Part shown: positions 1-11,803 of the stretch, piece after piece
Layout: each line of letters opens with the position of its first letter
Numbering within the stretch: the stretch's first letter is position 1
Position numbers and translations under genes: made by a program
Notes under the pieces: generated by a model
Told to the model about the DNA's origin: nothing
The model's database searches: none
Seen by the model: the letters and a program-made list of their open reading frames with translations, nothing else
Assembly (NCBI RefSeq): GCF_003363135.1
Contig: NZ_QRBB01000001.1
Location: 1,648,501-1,712,500 of the forward strand
Direction of reading: 5' to 3'
DNA length: 64,000 nt
Source: Alteriqipengyuania lutimaris
Lineage (GTDB): Bacteria; Pseudomonadota; Alphaproteobacteria; Sphingomonadales; Sphingomonadaceae

Positions 1-1132
1 TGATCTCGTTCAGGCGTTGCTCGACCAAGGCGGCATCTACGCCCGGTTTCACCACGGCGCCGATATTGAGGATGCCGACGCGCTGGAAGGCATAGTTGCC
101 CGCGCTCACCTGGACCGCCAGCTGTTCGTCGCGCACCAGCATGTTGTCGAGCCGGCTCGAAGCGAGCCCGCCAAGGATGTTCGCCCCCACCGTCAGCGCG
201 GTCAGATCGCGATCGGTGATGCCGGGGACCGAGTAGTACTTATCGATGCTGGTCGCAGCGACCTGATCCTGCATCACTTTGCGCACGTCTTCTTCGAGCA
301 CGGTAACTTCGGCCCGCGCCGGCTCGTTCACCGGACCGCGCGCGATCGAACCGAAATACTTCTCGACCAGTGGGCGCGCCTCGGCGGCGGAAATGTCGCC
401 TGCCAGCACCAGTGTCGCGTTGTTGGGGCCGTAGTTGTCGCGGAACCAGTTCTGCACGTCTTCGAGGCTTGCGGCGTCGAGATCGGCCATCGAACCGATC
501 GGGGTGTGATCGTAGGGGTGCCCGTCGGGGTAAAGCGTGTTGACGATCTCGTAGAAGACGAGGCCGCCGGGCTGGTTGTCGCCCTGCCGCTTCTCGTTCT
601 GGACCACGCCGCGCTGGTTATCGAGCTTCTCTTGCGTCACCGCGCCGAGCAGGTAGCCCATGCGATCGCTTTCGAGCCACAGCGCCCGTTCCAGCGCGCC
701 GGTCGGCACGGTCTGGAAATAGTTGGTCCGATCGAAATCGGTCGTGCCGTTGTAATCGGTCGCGCCCATTTCCTGGAGGTACTGGAAATAGTCGTTGGGC
801 GCGTTTTCCGATCCGTTGAACATCAGGTGTTCGAACAGGTGGGCAAAGCCGGTCTGGTCCTGCGGTTCGTCCTTGGAGCCGACATTGTACCACACGGCCA
901 CGCCCACGATGGGGGCCTTGCGGTCTTCGTGCACGATCACGGTCAGGCCGTTTTCGAGCTCGAATTCCTGGTAGGGAATGGCGACCTGTTCGACCAGATC
1001 CTCCAGCGGCGCGACGTCCTGCGCATCGGCTGCCTGGGCAGCGCCTTGCGCCTGGACCGGCGTAACGACGAGCGCGGGCGTCGCCAGCGCTATGGCGAGC
1101 GCGGCGAGGCTCGTCTTGGTGGTCTTGATCAT
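1..1132 (-). CDS. M16 family zinc metallopeptidase (insulinase/pitrilysin type), 3' end outside window
   Basis: The gene reads leftward from an ATG at 1132 and is still open at base 1, so only about the first 377 residues are visible. Residues 1-29 form a signal peptide (basic start, Ala/Leu-rich core, ending VQAQG), so the enzyme is exported, probably to the periplasm. The inverted zinc site HLFEH lies at residues 98-102, and the third ligand is probably the Glu in NEKRQ about 75 residues later, both hallmarks of M16 peptidases. Family members cleave small peptides and misfolded proteins inside a clam-shell chamber; the second half of the fold would lie left of the window. It starts 51 bp after the penicillin-acylase-like gene stop and is probably co-transcribed with it. 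The substrate cannot be deduced. Confidence 0.9.
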   Translation of the reverse strand, partial: MIKTTKTSLAALAIALATPALVVTPVQAQGAAQAADAQDVAPLEDLVEQVAIPYQEFELENGLTVIVHEDRKAPIVGVAVWYNVGSKDEPQDQTGFAHLFEHLMFNGSENAPNDYFQYLQEMGATDYNGTTDFDRTNYFQTVPTGALERALWLESDRMGYLLGAVTQEKLDNQRGVVQNEKRQGDNQPGGLVFYEIVNTLYPDGHPYDHTPIGSMADLDAASLEDVQNWFRDNYGPNNATLVLAGDISAAEARPLVEKYFGSIARGPVNEPARAEVTVLEEDVRKVMQDQVAATSIDKYYSVPGITDRDLTALTVGANILGGLASSRLDNMLVRDEQLAVQVSAGNYAFQRVGILNIGAVVKPGVDAALVEQRLNEI

Positions 1133-1183
1133 GCTTTTCCCCTAAGTCTCAATGAACTGAATTCGTGGCGCAAATAAGCACGC

Positions 1184-3397
1184 TCAGCGTGCGCTGGAAA
1201 CCGTCTTCCTGGTGGTCGCGGCGGTCAGCACATCGTCGCGCCAGAAGTGCACCGGCTTGAAGCGATGCTGGATGAACAGCGTGGCCTGATCGGCGTAATG
1301 CGGGCTGTCTGGGCGGTTGGTCGCCGCCCCGAAAGGCTGGATCGAGCGCGAGGTGACCGGCTGGCCTTCCAGCCATTCGACCCACTGTATGAAGCTGTCG
1401 CCATGACGCACGGCCAGCCGCCCGTCTTCCGCCACGTCCCAGGTGGTGGATGCGCGTAACGTGTCCGATCCCCCGTCGAGCGGCAAGTCCACGTCGCCCT
1501 GGCGCAGCCGCAGCAGATCGCCCATCGGCGGGGTCAGGCGGCCGAAATGCTCTTCCAGATGGTCGCGCGCCTTGGCCAGCTCCTCGACCGCGTCGGGCCA
1601 TGGCGTCTTCTGGTAGCTCGACGACATGAATTCGCGGATCATCAGCAGCGCGATCGCGTCCGAACGGCCGATATTGTCGGCGGTGTAATCCCATTCCAGC
1701 ATCAGCGCGCGTGCTTCGGCGAGGTCGGGATGCACGCTCGGGTCGATCGCCTCGATGTCGCGCATCATGCGGTCGACATAACCCATGCGTTCGTAGCCAG
1801 TGTCGAACTTGATCGCCTCGAGCGTTTCGCGGTCGAGCCGGTCCGCGCTGCTCATCAAAATCCATGCGCGCCGCCCGCGATTGGTCATCTTCTCCTCGAT
1901 GCCCATTTCGGGTACGAAGTCGCCCGGGTCGAGGTCGCTGCCTTTGCCCGCGGCGAAATAGGGCGTGTTGTTGGCGTTCATCAGCCAGCCGCTCGCCGGG
2001 TTGAGATATTGCGGCAGGCTGTCGTAGGCGACCTTGTCGGTCCACAGCGTCGCGCTGGTGTCGCCCGGCAGGACGCCGCGCCAGTCGTAGCCTTCGGCCC
2101 GGTCGGGGATCGCGGCGTTGTAGATATAGGCGATGTTGCCCTCGGCATCGCCATAGATGAAGTTGGTCGAAGGCACTTGCCCGCGCGCCATGATTTCCTG
2201 CCATTCGGCGAGGTTTTCGGCCTTGTTCAGGCGGTAATATGCGTCGAGCTGGTCGATGCTGCCAAGCGCGGCGAAGCGCACCGCGAAGGCACCATCGTCG
2301 TTCTTGATGACGGGCCCGTGGATGCTGCGATAGACCGTGCGACCAACCGGCAGGGTGAAAGGGCCGAACTTGACCGGCAGGGTGACGTCGGTCGCTTCCA
2401 GATCGCGCCATTCGCCGTCGAAGCGATAGCGCATGCCGCTCTCGTCCAAGGTGAGTTCGTAGATATCGATCATGTCGGGCGTGTTGACCGTGTTGGTCCA
2501 GCCCAGGTTCTCGTTATGGCCGAGGAAGGGGAAGGGGCTGCCGGGGAAATTGGCGCCCGCGAAGTGCCAGCCTTCGCCGCTTTCGACGACCATCTCGTAC
2601 CATGCGACCGGGCCGCGCCACGGTTGGTGCGCGTTGGAAACGAGGATCGTCGGTCCGCCCGACTTCTCCGGCGCGACTGCGAAGGCGTTCGATCCGGCCA
2701 TGCGGAAATCCTCGCCATAGGTGCCGGTGGTGGGGAGGTCTGTGCGGGCCTGCGGCTCGCCTTCCCGATCCATGATGCGCGGTGCATCTTCGATCGAAGC
2801 CGTATCGAGGCGGGGGCCGTATTCGGGCGGCAGCGGCTCGCCCGCGACCAGGGGTCCAAGGAACCTGTCGAGCCCGAAGAAGAAGGGCTGTCGCAGCGCG
2901 AAGCCGGCCGCCACGTCGATTCCGTTTACCGGGAACAGGCTGCCGAGCTTCACCTCGCCGGGGTTGGCCTCGGCATAGTCGTTCATGCCGACCGCATAGG
3001 CATCGAGCAGCGCGCGCGTGTCTTCGGGAAGACCCGCCCATTCGCGTTCGGCAGTGCCGCGCGCATCAAGCAGGTGGTAGACATAGTCGACCGCCGCGCC
3101 GTCTTGGCCCGCGATCGCGCCGTATCGCCCCCGGCTCATCGCGACGACATCCTGAAGCGTGGTGAAATCGTCCTCGCTATGCGCGATGGCGACGCCGTAG
3201 GCGACGTCGGGGTCGGTCGCGCCGTAGATATGCGGCACGCCGAATTCGTCGCGAATAATCTCGGCCTTGTAGGTCCGGTCGCCGTCCGGGGCGACGCCAT
3301 CACGGGCGAAAAACGGCTCCCACGTCATCAGCGCGATCGCCGCGATCAGCACCAGCGCAAGCAGGCCCAAGCCCGCAAAACCCAGAATTCGCCTCAT
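1184..3397 (-). CDS. Penicillin acylase family N-terminal nucleophile hydrolase
   Basis: This 737-residue protein has one N-terminal hydrophobic segment (residues 5-25), a signal peptide or anchor to the periplasm. The motif GSNAF places Ser236 as the predicted autocatalytic nucleophile: in this family the precursor is cleaved just before this Ser to give alpha and beta chains. N-terminal features such as DEFGVPHIYG and the later HPW-like NAHQPWRGP stretch are typical of the penicillin G / cephalosporin / acyl-homoserine-lactone acylase family. The reaction is hydrolysis of an amide bond to a hydrophobic acyl group; which one (beta-lactam, AHL or other acylated amine) cannot be told from sequence. 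It lies 36 bp downstream of a membrane protein gene and 51 bp upstream of the M16 peptidase, suggesting an operon. Confidence 0.9.
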   Translation of the reverse strand: MRRILGFAGLGLLALVLIAAIALMTWEPFFARDGVAPDGDRTYKAEIIRDEFGVPHIYGATDPDVAYGVAIAHSEDDFTTLQDVVAMSRGRYGAIAGQDGAAVDYVYHLLDARGTAEREWAGLPEDTRALLDAYAVGMNDYAEANPGEVKLGSLFPVNGIDVAAGFALRQPFFFGLDRFLGPLVAGEPLPPEYGPRLDTASIEDAPRIMDREGEPQARTDLPTTGTYGEDFRMAGSNAFAVAPEKSGGPTILVSNAHQPWRGPVAWYEMVVESGEGWHFAGANFPGSPFPFLGHNENLGWTNTVNTPDMIDIYELTLDESGMRYRFDGEWRDLEATDVTLPVKFGPFTLPVGRTVYRSIHGPVIKNDDGAFAVRFAALGSIDQLDAYYRLNKAENLAEWQEIMARGQVPSTNFIYGDAEGNIAYIYNAAIPDRAEGYDWRGVLPGDTSATLWTDKVAYDSLPQYLNPASGWLMNANNTPYFAAGKGSDLDPGDFVPEMGIEEKMTNRGRRAWILMSSADRLDRETLEAIKFDTGYERMGYVDRMMRDIEAIDPSVHPDLAEARALMLEWDYTADNIGRSDAIALLMIREFMSSSYQKTPWPDAVEELAKARDHLEEHFGRLTPPMGDLLRLRQGDVDLPLDGGSDTLRASTTWDVAEDGRLAVRHGDSFIQWVEWLEGQPVTSRSIQPFGAATNRPDSPHYADQATLFIQHRFKPVHFWRDDVLTAATTRKTVSSAR

Positions 3398-3433
3398 TCC
3401 GTCCCATCCCCTGTGGTATCAGTCCCTGTGGAG

Positions 3434-4426
3434 TTATTCGGCCGGCTGCCCGGCTCTTTCATTTTCACTAGCAAGCTTCTGCGCCCAGTCCGACCCCGGC
3501 CTATCGGCTATCTCGGGCGCGAATCTCGGTGCGAGCACGGTAGTCGCGATCAGCAGCGCGGTGTTCCCGATCTGGCGGAGCAGCGTGGTCGCGACCAGCA
3601 GCGCGCTCAGCGATGTCTCGTCGACACCCATGCCGCGGGTGATCTCCATCGCCACGACCAGAAACACCAGGTCGCGGTTGGGGATCAGCGGCAATTGCTG
3701 GACCAGCATTTGCACGGTGATGAACAGCAGCCAGGTCTCGAACGGCACGAAGGGCAGCACGACTGCGTATTGCAGCACGAGGAACAGGTTGGTCATCGCC
3801 ACCCGTCCCATGTGGATTGCGAACACGCCCAGCCCGCGCGCGAAGCTCACTCCGAAGACTGACCGGCGGAAGATGATGATCGCGGCGGTGCCGATGATCG
3901 CCACCAGCACCATCGCGATCAACGGCCCTTCGGTGCGCCCGATGATCCGCGCGATCAGCGCGTCCTCGCCGCGCACCGCGAAACTTGCGACGAGCACGAC
4001 GGTGAAGATGGCGGAGGCGATCCCCCCGAGGATCGTCGAATCCTTGACCCCGTGAAATGCCTGGGCGGCCCGCAGCTTCAGGCTTTCGCGCGCCCACATG
4101 GCGAACCACACGTCACCCGAATAGCCCAGCACGACCGCGTTGAGCGCGCGCTTGCGCAACAGCGCGTACCAGCCTGCCGGGCCGGCTTTCGGCCAGATCA
4201 CCTTGAAGGCCAGGCGTTCCGCCACAGGTCCGACGACGAAGCCGAAAATGTAGAGGACGAAGAACATCGCCTCGTCGGGCAACTCGCCGAGCACGTCGCG
4301 CAGGCCGAAATTGTACAGCTGGCGCGCGATGACCGCGATGATGAGCACGGTCCACGCCCACCCGATGATCTTGCGATGTCTATCGAGAAAGGCGGAGACC
4401 TGCCTGAACCGATCCTTCACGGGCAA
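3434..4426 (-). CDS. Polytopic inner-membrane protein, function unknown
   Basis: The 330-residue product has about seven to eight hydrophobic segments (for example around residues 20-37, 54-70, 130-148, 165-185 and 285-300) separated by Arg/Lys-rich loops, so it is an integral membrane protein. The overall look (conserved polar residues between helices, a long basic loop after helix 2, about 330 residues) recalls the UPF0104 / lysylphosphatidylglycerol-synthase transmembrane domain group, but I cannot name a diagnostic motif. It is the first gene of a minus-strand run leading to the penicillin acylase-like hydrolase and the M16 peptidase. It is divergent from clpB, with 189 bp between them. 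Confidence 0.75.
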   Translation of the reverse strand: MPVKDRFRQVSAFLDRHRKIIGWAWTVLIIAVIARQLYNFGLRDVLGELPDEAMFFVLYIFGFVVGPVAERLAFKVIWPKAGPAGWYALLRKRALNAVVLGYSGDVWFAMWARESLKLRAAQAFHGVKDSTILGGIASAIFTVVLVASFAVRGEDALIARIIGRTEGPLIAMVLVAIIGTAAIIIFRRSVFGVSFARGLGVFAIHMGRVAMTNLFLVLQYAVVLPFVPFETWLLFITVQMLVQQLPLIPNRDLVFLVVAMEITRGMGVDETSLSALLVATTLLRQIGNTALLIATTVLAPRFAPEIADRPGSDWAQKLASENERAGQPAE

Positions 4427-4562
4427 TTGGCTCCCAAACCTGTCGGCACGCCGTGCGCGCCGACCCCTTGCTTGTCAATGGCATGCGCCGTTCGTCGCGT
4501 TTCGTCCCGGTGCGATACGTGATCGTCCATCGAAGATGCAAAAATTCGCACACGCCCCTTAC

Positions 4563-4578
4563 GTTGCAAGGAAGCAAC
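4563..4578. promoter_or_regulatory. GTTGC-N6-GCAAC inverted repeat upstream of clpB
   Basis: A perfect 5-bp inverted repeat with spacer AAGGAA, ending 37 bp before the clpB start codon in the intergenic region shared with the divergent membrane protein gene. The same half-sites and spacing recur at 11672, 43819 and 54744. The 5-N6-5 layout matches that of CRP-type operators, but the factor is unknown. I found no convincing sigma-32 heat-shock promoter or CIRCE element here. Confidence 0.5.
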
Positions 4579-4615
4579 ATTATTTCTGCATCCAAGTGGC
4601 AGAAGGGGACGTCAG

Positions 4616-7195
<2,580 letters not shown>

Positions 7196-7249
7196 ACCTT
7201 GCAGGGGGTCTCGGCGTCACAGGGGCGCCGGGACCGGCCGGTTGCCGGC

Positions 7250-8233
7250 TCAGTACGGCAGGCCCGCAGGCCCCGTTAGATCCAGCGGCGACCGGCGTAT
7301 CCATTTCGAAAGGATGATCTTGCGTCCTGCGACGACCGGCAATCCGGCGTGTGCCGCATTGCGCGCCGGTTGCATGTTTGCCGAGACATTGGAGAAGCAG
7401 AGCGCGTCGCCCGTATTGCCCCGGAACCGCAGATTCGGCGTGGGGAAGTGTATTTCCCCCCCCTCGTAATCCTCGTTCAGATAGATGAGGAAGGTCTGAA
7501 TTCGCTGGTTTTGCTCGCCGGGCAGTGCATCGTGATGGAGCTTGTACTCCTGGCCGGCTTCGTAGCTCAGAACCTGCGTGGGCTCGCCCTGTTCTGGACG
7601 CGATCGAGATGCCGCGGCGATCCTTCTGTTGATCGCATGCAGAAAGGGCGTCTCCTCTGTCAGCGTGAAAGCTGCAGACGAGGAATTGCGGATCGGATCG
7701 TCAACGAGTTGTCCGGTCTGGGGGTGGACGACTTGCGACCGCCTCAAGGCGGGGGAGGCCAGTTCGACAAGCGACTTGCACTCGCGCCGCGTGAGGAATT
7801 CGCGGAACACTAACACCAATGGATCGCGGCACAATATTTCGGGCGAAAAGGAGCGTCCCGGATTCCCTTCAGGATCGAGCTGCATCGCATCGATCAGCCT
7901 GGCATGCCGCGTAGCAGTGGGTTCGCGATAGCTCGCCAATTGCTGCAGGGCGCCCTGCCAGTCGCGTCGTGATTGCCCATAGCCGTGGGCGAGCATTGCT
8001 GCGAGGGGCCCGCGGGCTGCTTCGTAGCCCAGTTCGACTGCACGCCGGAAAAGCGCGGTCGCTTCATCGAGATCGCGCCGGATCGAGATACCCTCGACAC
8101 GCCAGTATGCGAGGATGAAAGCCGCCTCGCCATTGCCTTCGGCTAGCTGGCTGCGAAGCGCTGTGACGGCGCGATCCAGCTGTTCACTATCAGTCAGATG
8201 CCTGACGTCTTCGGCCAATCCCATGAGCTGCAC
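7250..8233 (-). CDS. Sel1-like repeat / prolyl 4-hydroxylase-type 2OG-Fe(II) oxygenase
   Basis: A 327-residue two-part protein. Residues about 15-100 look like Sel1/TPR-type helical repeats (GNGEAAFILAYW, then ATALFRRAVELGYEAARGPLA). Residues 135-312 are a P4Hc domain: the iron site is H233-x-D235 in KLHHD and the distal His is H295, with K305 in AGRK placed to bind 2-oxoglutarate. Such enzymes hydroxylate Pro or other residues using O2, Fe(II) and 2-oxoglutarate. No signal peptide is seen, so it is cytoplasmic. It follows the TonB receptor gene on the same strand but a strong hairpin terminator (8250-8291) lies between them. The start is GTG at 8233 or ATG at 8224; neither has a strong ribosome site. 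Confidence 0.88.
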   Translation of the reverse strand: MQLMGLAEDVRHLTDSEQLDRAVTALRSQLAEGNGEAAFILAYWRVEGISIRRDLDEATALFRRAVELGYEAARGPLAAMLAHGYGQSRRDWQGALQQLASYREPTATRHARLIDAMQLDPEGNPGRSFSPEILCRDPLVLVFREFLTRRECKSLVELASPALRRSQVVHPQTGQLVDDPIRNSSSAAFTLTEETPFLHAINRRIAAASRSRPEQGEPTQVLSYEAGQEYKLHHDALPGEQNQRIQTFLIYLNEDYEGGEIHFPTPNLRFRGNTGDALCFSNVSANMQPARNAAHAGLPVVAGRKIILSKWIRRSPLDLTGPAGLPY

Positions 8234-8249
8234 CTATCATATGATCCCC

Positions 8250-8291
8250 AAAAAAGAAGGGACCGGGCTTTGCAGCCCGATCCCTCTTTTT
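8250..8291. terminator. Bidirectional rho-independent terminator after the first TonB receptor gene
   Basis: An 11-bp stem GGGACCGGGCT / AGCCCGATCCC (one G-U pair) with a 4-nt loop is flanked by A-rich sequence on the left and TCTTTTT on the right. Read leftward it ends the TonB receptor transcript with a U-rich tail (TTCTTTTTT); it also separates that gene from the downstream oxygenase gene. Confidence 0.85.
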
Positions 8292-8315
8292 CGACGTCAG
8301 GTTGTTGCCTCGAGC

Positions 8316-11300
8316 TTAGAACTCGGCGCGAACACCTGCGTAGAACACCCGGCCGCGGACCGGATAGATGGCACTGCCACCGCCGATGCCGGTGAGATCG
8401 AGCGGCGGATTGGTGTTGAGAATGTTGTCTACACCAAGGTCGAAATCGAACATGTCGTCCACGTTAATTTCGACACGCGCATCGTGGTAGAATTGCGCAT
8501 CATATTCAATGATGTCCGCGAAATCCAGGTTCTGGGGCGCGCGATCCTGAAGGCCGTTAACGTCTTCATACGAGCCGCGAAGCATTTCGCCGATGAACTG
8601 CATTTCATAGCCTACCGTCACATCGCCAAAGTCGAAATCGATGTTCCAGCGGAACTCGTCCTGCGGGTCGCCCAGTTCGCTCAGGATGCGGTTTTCGAAG
8701 TCGGGATTGGTAAGATCCTCGAAATTGCTCCGGTTGAACAGGTGGGTGTAGATGAACCGCGTCGCGATGCCGACGTTGGGTGAAAGCTCCGTGACATACG
8801 AAATCTCGGTATCGATCCCACTCACCGTGCGCTTCGCGAAGTTGAAGCCCGCGATGATGGCATCATTATCGAGAATCTGACCCGGGACTTCCTGGCTCGG
8901 GCCCAGGCCCGCGCCACGATACCGCTCGAACGCATCACAGAACTGGTTGTCCAGATCCGGCAGGTCGTAGCAGGTATTGACCACGGTCTGTGCGCTCGGC
9001 GCGGAGATCACGTTGTTCACCGTAATGTCGAAATAGTCGACGGTGACCGACAGCCCCGGGACGAAGCGCGGCTGGAACACCGCACCGATCGTGTAGGAAT
9101 CGGACGTTTCCTCGGTCAGGTCTGGGTTGCTGCCGCTCTGGAATTCCAGCGAGTAGTTGGGGAGCGTCGCAATCGAAGCGAGGAGATCCGGACCCAGGTC
9201 CGCTTGGCAGTTGGCCGCACGGAATTGAGAGCCGGCACCGATATTCTGCGCACGGCACGGATCCTGGAAACCAGGAGCGAAGTTCTGGGAAAGCGGGAAC
9301 GCAGTTTCCGTCAGGTTCGGGGCGCGGACCGACCGACCGTACTGAGCGCGGAAGCGAATGTCGCTGACCGGAGCCCATTCCACACCACCGTTATACGCCC
9401 AGGTGGTACCAACCGCGCCGCCGTAATCGGACACGCGCGCAGCGCCGCTGACGGTCAGCTCTTCGAAGAAGGGCATATCGGCGAGGATCGGCAGACGAAC
9501 TTCGCCATACGCTTCCTTCACTTCGAAGGGATCGGGAGCGAAGGTCGGCAGAGCGTTATAGAACGTCCGGCCGTTTTCGACGAGCGGGTCTGCCTGATAG
9601 AACAGCTCCTCGCGCCGATATTCACCGCCGACCGCAAAGCCGATCGGGCCACCGGGCAGTTCGAAGAAGCCGCCCGTGTTGCCGGAAACGAAGCCCGAGA
9701 CAACGAACTGCTCGAGAGTAGCGTTCGAGGTGGTCTCCTCAACGACATAATCGCCAGCTGCCGAGTTGTCGGCTGCGCCGAACGGGTTGTAAGGCACGCA
9801 GTTTGCGATTTCTTCGGCGAGCGAATCCGGGTCGTCATAGGCAACTGCCGCTGACGGATCGATCTGCGAACGGCAGACGATCTGACCAGTCGTAGGATCG
9901 CGGGCGGCATCGAACGCCAGCAGGAAGCGCTGCGGAAGAATATTCCCGAGGATATCGGTCGCTTCCTCGACCTTGCCGTAGTTCACGGCCAGTTCGTACT
10001 GCCAGCCGTCCATGAAATCGCCACGGACACCGCCGACGATGCGGTAGACGTCACGTTCTGAACGCTCGTCGCGGTTGCCCAGGTCGAGAAGGAAGCGCGA
10101 GATGTCGAAACGGAACGAACCATCCGCGATTGCTGCGCGATCAGCTGCCGTAAGCGTCCTGGACGTTCCCCGAGTGAGGGAGCCACGACGCCCCGAATCG
10201 AGAAGCGCCTGGGCGATGGTGGCGCGGGCCGCCGGGCTCAGGAACGGGTTGTCGAGACGCGGCGCTTCGCGAGAATCACCAAAGGTGAGGAATTGCCCCT
10301 GAAGGAAGGCCGGCGAAGACTGCTGGCCCTGGGTCTTGATCTTGGTGTACTTGGCTTCGATGAAGGGCACGAATGCTGGCGCAATCTCGTAGTTTGCCAG
10401 GAGATTGATGTTGTAGCGCTCTTGATCCGGCAGCACGCTCAGCAAGGTTGCTTCGCGGCCGGTCTGCCCGTTGCCGCCGATCGCCGTACCGATCGGGCCC
10501 GTGCCGACCAGGCCGTCTGCATTTTCGGCGATGATGTTGCCGTTGGCGTCGAACAGCAGGATGTCGTTATAGGCAACGCCGTTAACCCCGATCTGGCTGT
10601 CGGGAACGTCGGCTTCGAACCTCGAAATCGGAACAAGCGTGTTGAAATAGATGCTGCGTGAACGCAGGTCGCGGAAGAACACGCTGTCCGGGATGCCATC
10701 GCTACCGTTGGTCAGGCCCGGGCCATCGATGTCCACGGTGGCGAAAGCGTTGTTCTGGCGCAGGAACGACACATCCGAGCCGTAGACGCGCTGCTGGTTC
10801 GAATATTCGCCATGAACCGTGACATTGCCGCGACCATCGGCGAAATTCGTGCCGGCCAAGCCAGAAATGTAATACGAAGGGAACGTGCCCTCGTAATTGA
10901 GACTGGTACGACCACGCAGCTGGATGCCTTCGTAGTCGCTCTTCAGGATGAAGTTGACGACCCCGGCGATGGCGTCGGAACCGTAAATCGCGGAGTTACC
11001 GCCGGTCACGACGTCGACCCGCTCGATCAGGTCGGTCGGGATGGTGTTGACGTCGGTCGACGTACCGTTCGACAGGATGTCCGAGGGCACGTGGCGGCGA
11101 CCATTGACCAGGGTCAGGGTCCGCGCGGTGCCGAGACCACGAAGGTCGAGAAGGTTCAGGCCGGTGGTGCCGAGGAAGCGACCAGCGTTCGTCTGACCGA
11201 ACGTGCTGCGCAGCTGCGGCAGATCGTTGAGGGCGTCGCCCACATTGATGTTGGCCTGATTGAAGATCTGCTCACCTTCGAGGATCGTCACGGGAACCTG

Positions 11301-11516
11301 AGAGTCGAGGTTCGGACGGGCGATGCGCGAGCCGGTAACGGTGATGATCTGGCCGGTGGGCTCTGCAGGCGACGCCTCTGCATCTTCGGCTGCTGCCGGG
11401 CCGGGAGTTTCCGACGTCTGGGCAAAGGCGGGTGCCGTCAGGGCAAGGGCAGCGACACCCGCGGTGGCGTAAAGCGCACTCCGGCGTCCTGCGACGGTGG
11501 TAAACATGGTTTTCAT
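8316..11516 (-). CDS. TonB-dependent outer-membrane receptor (NGRR-plug type)
   Basis: I place the start at the ATG at 11516, giving 1066 residues, because it follows a GGGGGAAAG ribosome site and begins a clean signal peptide (MKTMFTTVAGRR then Ala/Leu core, cut after AFAQ). The plug domain (about 55-190) carries VTGSRIARPN, LDLRGLG, LVNGRRH and AIYGSDAIAGVVNF, the signature of the large sphingomonad/Caulobacter receptor family. The rest is a 22-strand barrel ending in the aromatic-rich VFYAGVRAEF with terminal Phe expected for BAM-dependent insertion. It imports a scarce ligand with TonB-ExbBD energy; the ligand is not deducible. Paired cysteines occur in extracellular-loop regions. It is followed by a terminator and then a 2OG-Fe(II) oxygenase gene. 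A GTTGC-N6-GCAAC repeat lies 156 bp upstream. Confidence 0.95.
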   Translation of the reverse strand: MKTMFTTVAGRRSALYATAGVAALALTAPAFAQTSETPGPAAAEDAEASPAEPTGQIITVTGSRIARPNLDSQVPVTILEGEQIFNQANINVGDALNDLPQLRSTFGQTNAGRFLGTTGLNLLDLRGLGTARTLTLVNGRRHVPSDILSNGTSTDVNTIPTDLIERVDVVTGGNSAIYGSDAIAGVVNFILKSDYEGIQLRGRTSLNYEGTFPSYYISGLAGTNFADGRGNVTVHGEYSNQQRVYGSDVSFLRQNNAFATVDIDGPGLTNGSDGIPDSVFFRDLRSRSIYFNTLVPISRFEADVPDSQIGVNGVAYNDILLFDANGNIIAENADGLVGTGPIGTAIGGNGQTGREATLLSVLPDQERYNINLLANYEIAPAFVPFIEAKYTKIKTQGQQSSPAFLQGQFLTFGDSREAPRLDNPFLSPAARATIAQALLDSGRRGSLTRGTSRTLTAADRAAIADGSFRFDISRFLLDLGNRDERSERDVYRIVGGVRGDFMDGWQYELAVNYGKVEEATDILGNILPQRFLLAFDAARDPTTGQIVCRSQIDPSAAVAYDDPDSLAEEIANCVPYNPFGAADNSAAGDYVVEETTSNATLEQFVVSGFVSGNTGGFFELPGGPIGFAVGGEYRREELFYQADPLVENGRTFYNALPTFAPDPFEVKEAYGEVRLPILADMPFFEELTVSGAARVSDYGGAVGTTWAYNGGVEWAPVSDIRFRAQYGRSVRAPNLTETAFPLSQNFAPGFQDPCRAQNIGAGSQFRAANCQADLGPDLLASIATLPNYSLEFQSGSNPDLTEETSDSYTIGAVFQPRFVPGLSVTVDYFDITVNNVISAPSAQTVVNTCYDLPDLDNQFCDAFERYRGAGLGPSQEVPGQILDNDAIIAGFNFAKRTVSGIDTEISYVTELSPNVGIATRFIYTHLFNRSNFEDLTNPDFENRILSELGDPQDEFRWNIDFDFGDVTVGYEMQFIGEMLRGSYEDVNGLQDRAPQNLDFADIIEYDAQFYHDARVEINVDDMFDFDLGVDNILNTNPPLDLTGIGGGSAIYPVRGRVFYAGVRAEF

Positions 11517-11671
11517 TGATCTTTCCCCCAAGAAAGAGCCGGCTGCAACCCGGCGGAATGTGACGCAATTTTCCAAAAAGGGCAGCCCCATTTTGGTTAC
11601 CTTCGGCCATGCTCAAGGCGACGTGCCCGCGCAAATGAAAAGGCGTGGCTTTGCAGGCTTTGTGGCCGAAT

Positions 11672-11687
11672 GTTGCAGTTGTGCAAC
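11672..11687. promoter_or_regulatory. GTTGC-N6-GCAAC inverted repeat upstream of the first TonB receptor
   Basis: The spacer is AGTTGT, and the symmetry extends one more base on each side (TGTTGCA...TGCAACA, 11671-11688). It lies in the 287-bp gap between the receptor start and the stop of the preceding small exported-protein gene. It is one of four copies in the window. Apart from this palindrome I see nothing recognisable in the gap. Confidence 0.5.
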
Positions 11688-11803
11688 AACGGGGTGACAG
11701 GCCTGCGAAACGGATCGAGTGGCGCCGGGTTTTGGCTGAATCGCGCTGCGACGCGGCCCCTGTTGCTTCGTGGCTCTCGCCTGTCGTGCCCTGCCGGCAA
11801 GTC

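Noticed and set aside
1547..3862. Long plus-strand open frame (about 771 codons) opposite the acylase gene
   Set aside because: It is antisense to a clear penicillin acylase family gene, has a His/Arg/Val-biased composition without known motifs, and is expected from the high GC content.
4427..4615. Heat-shock promoter or CIRCE element for clpB
   Set aside because: No CTTGAA...CCCCAT type pair with suitable spacing and no TTAGCACTC inverted repeat is visible.
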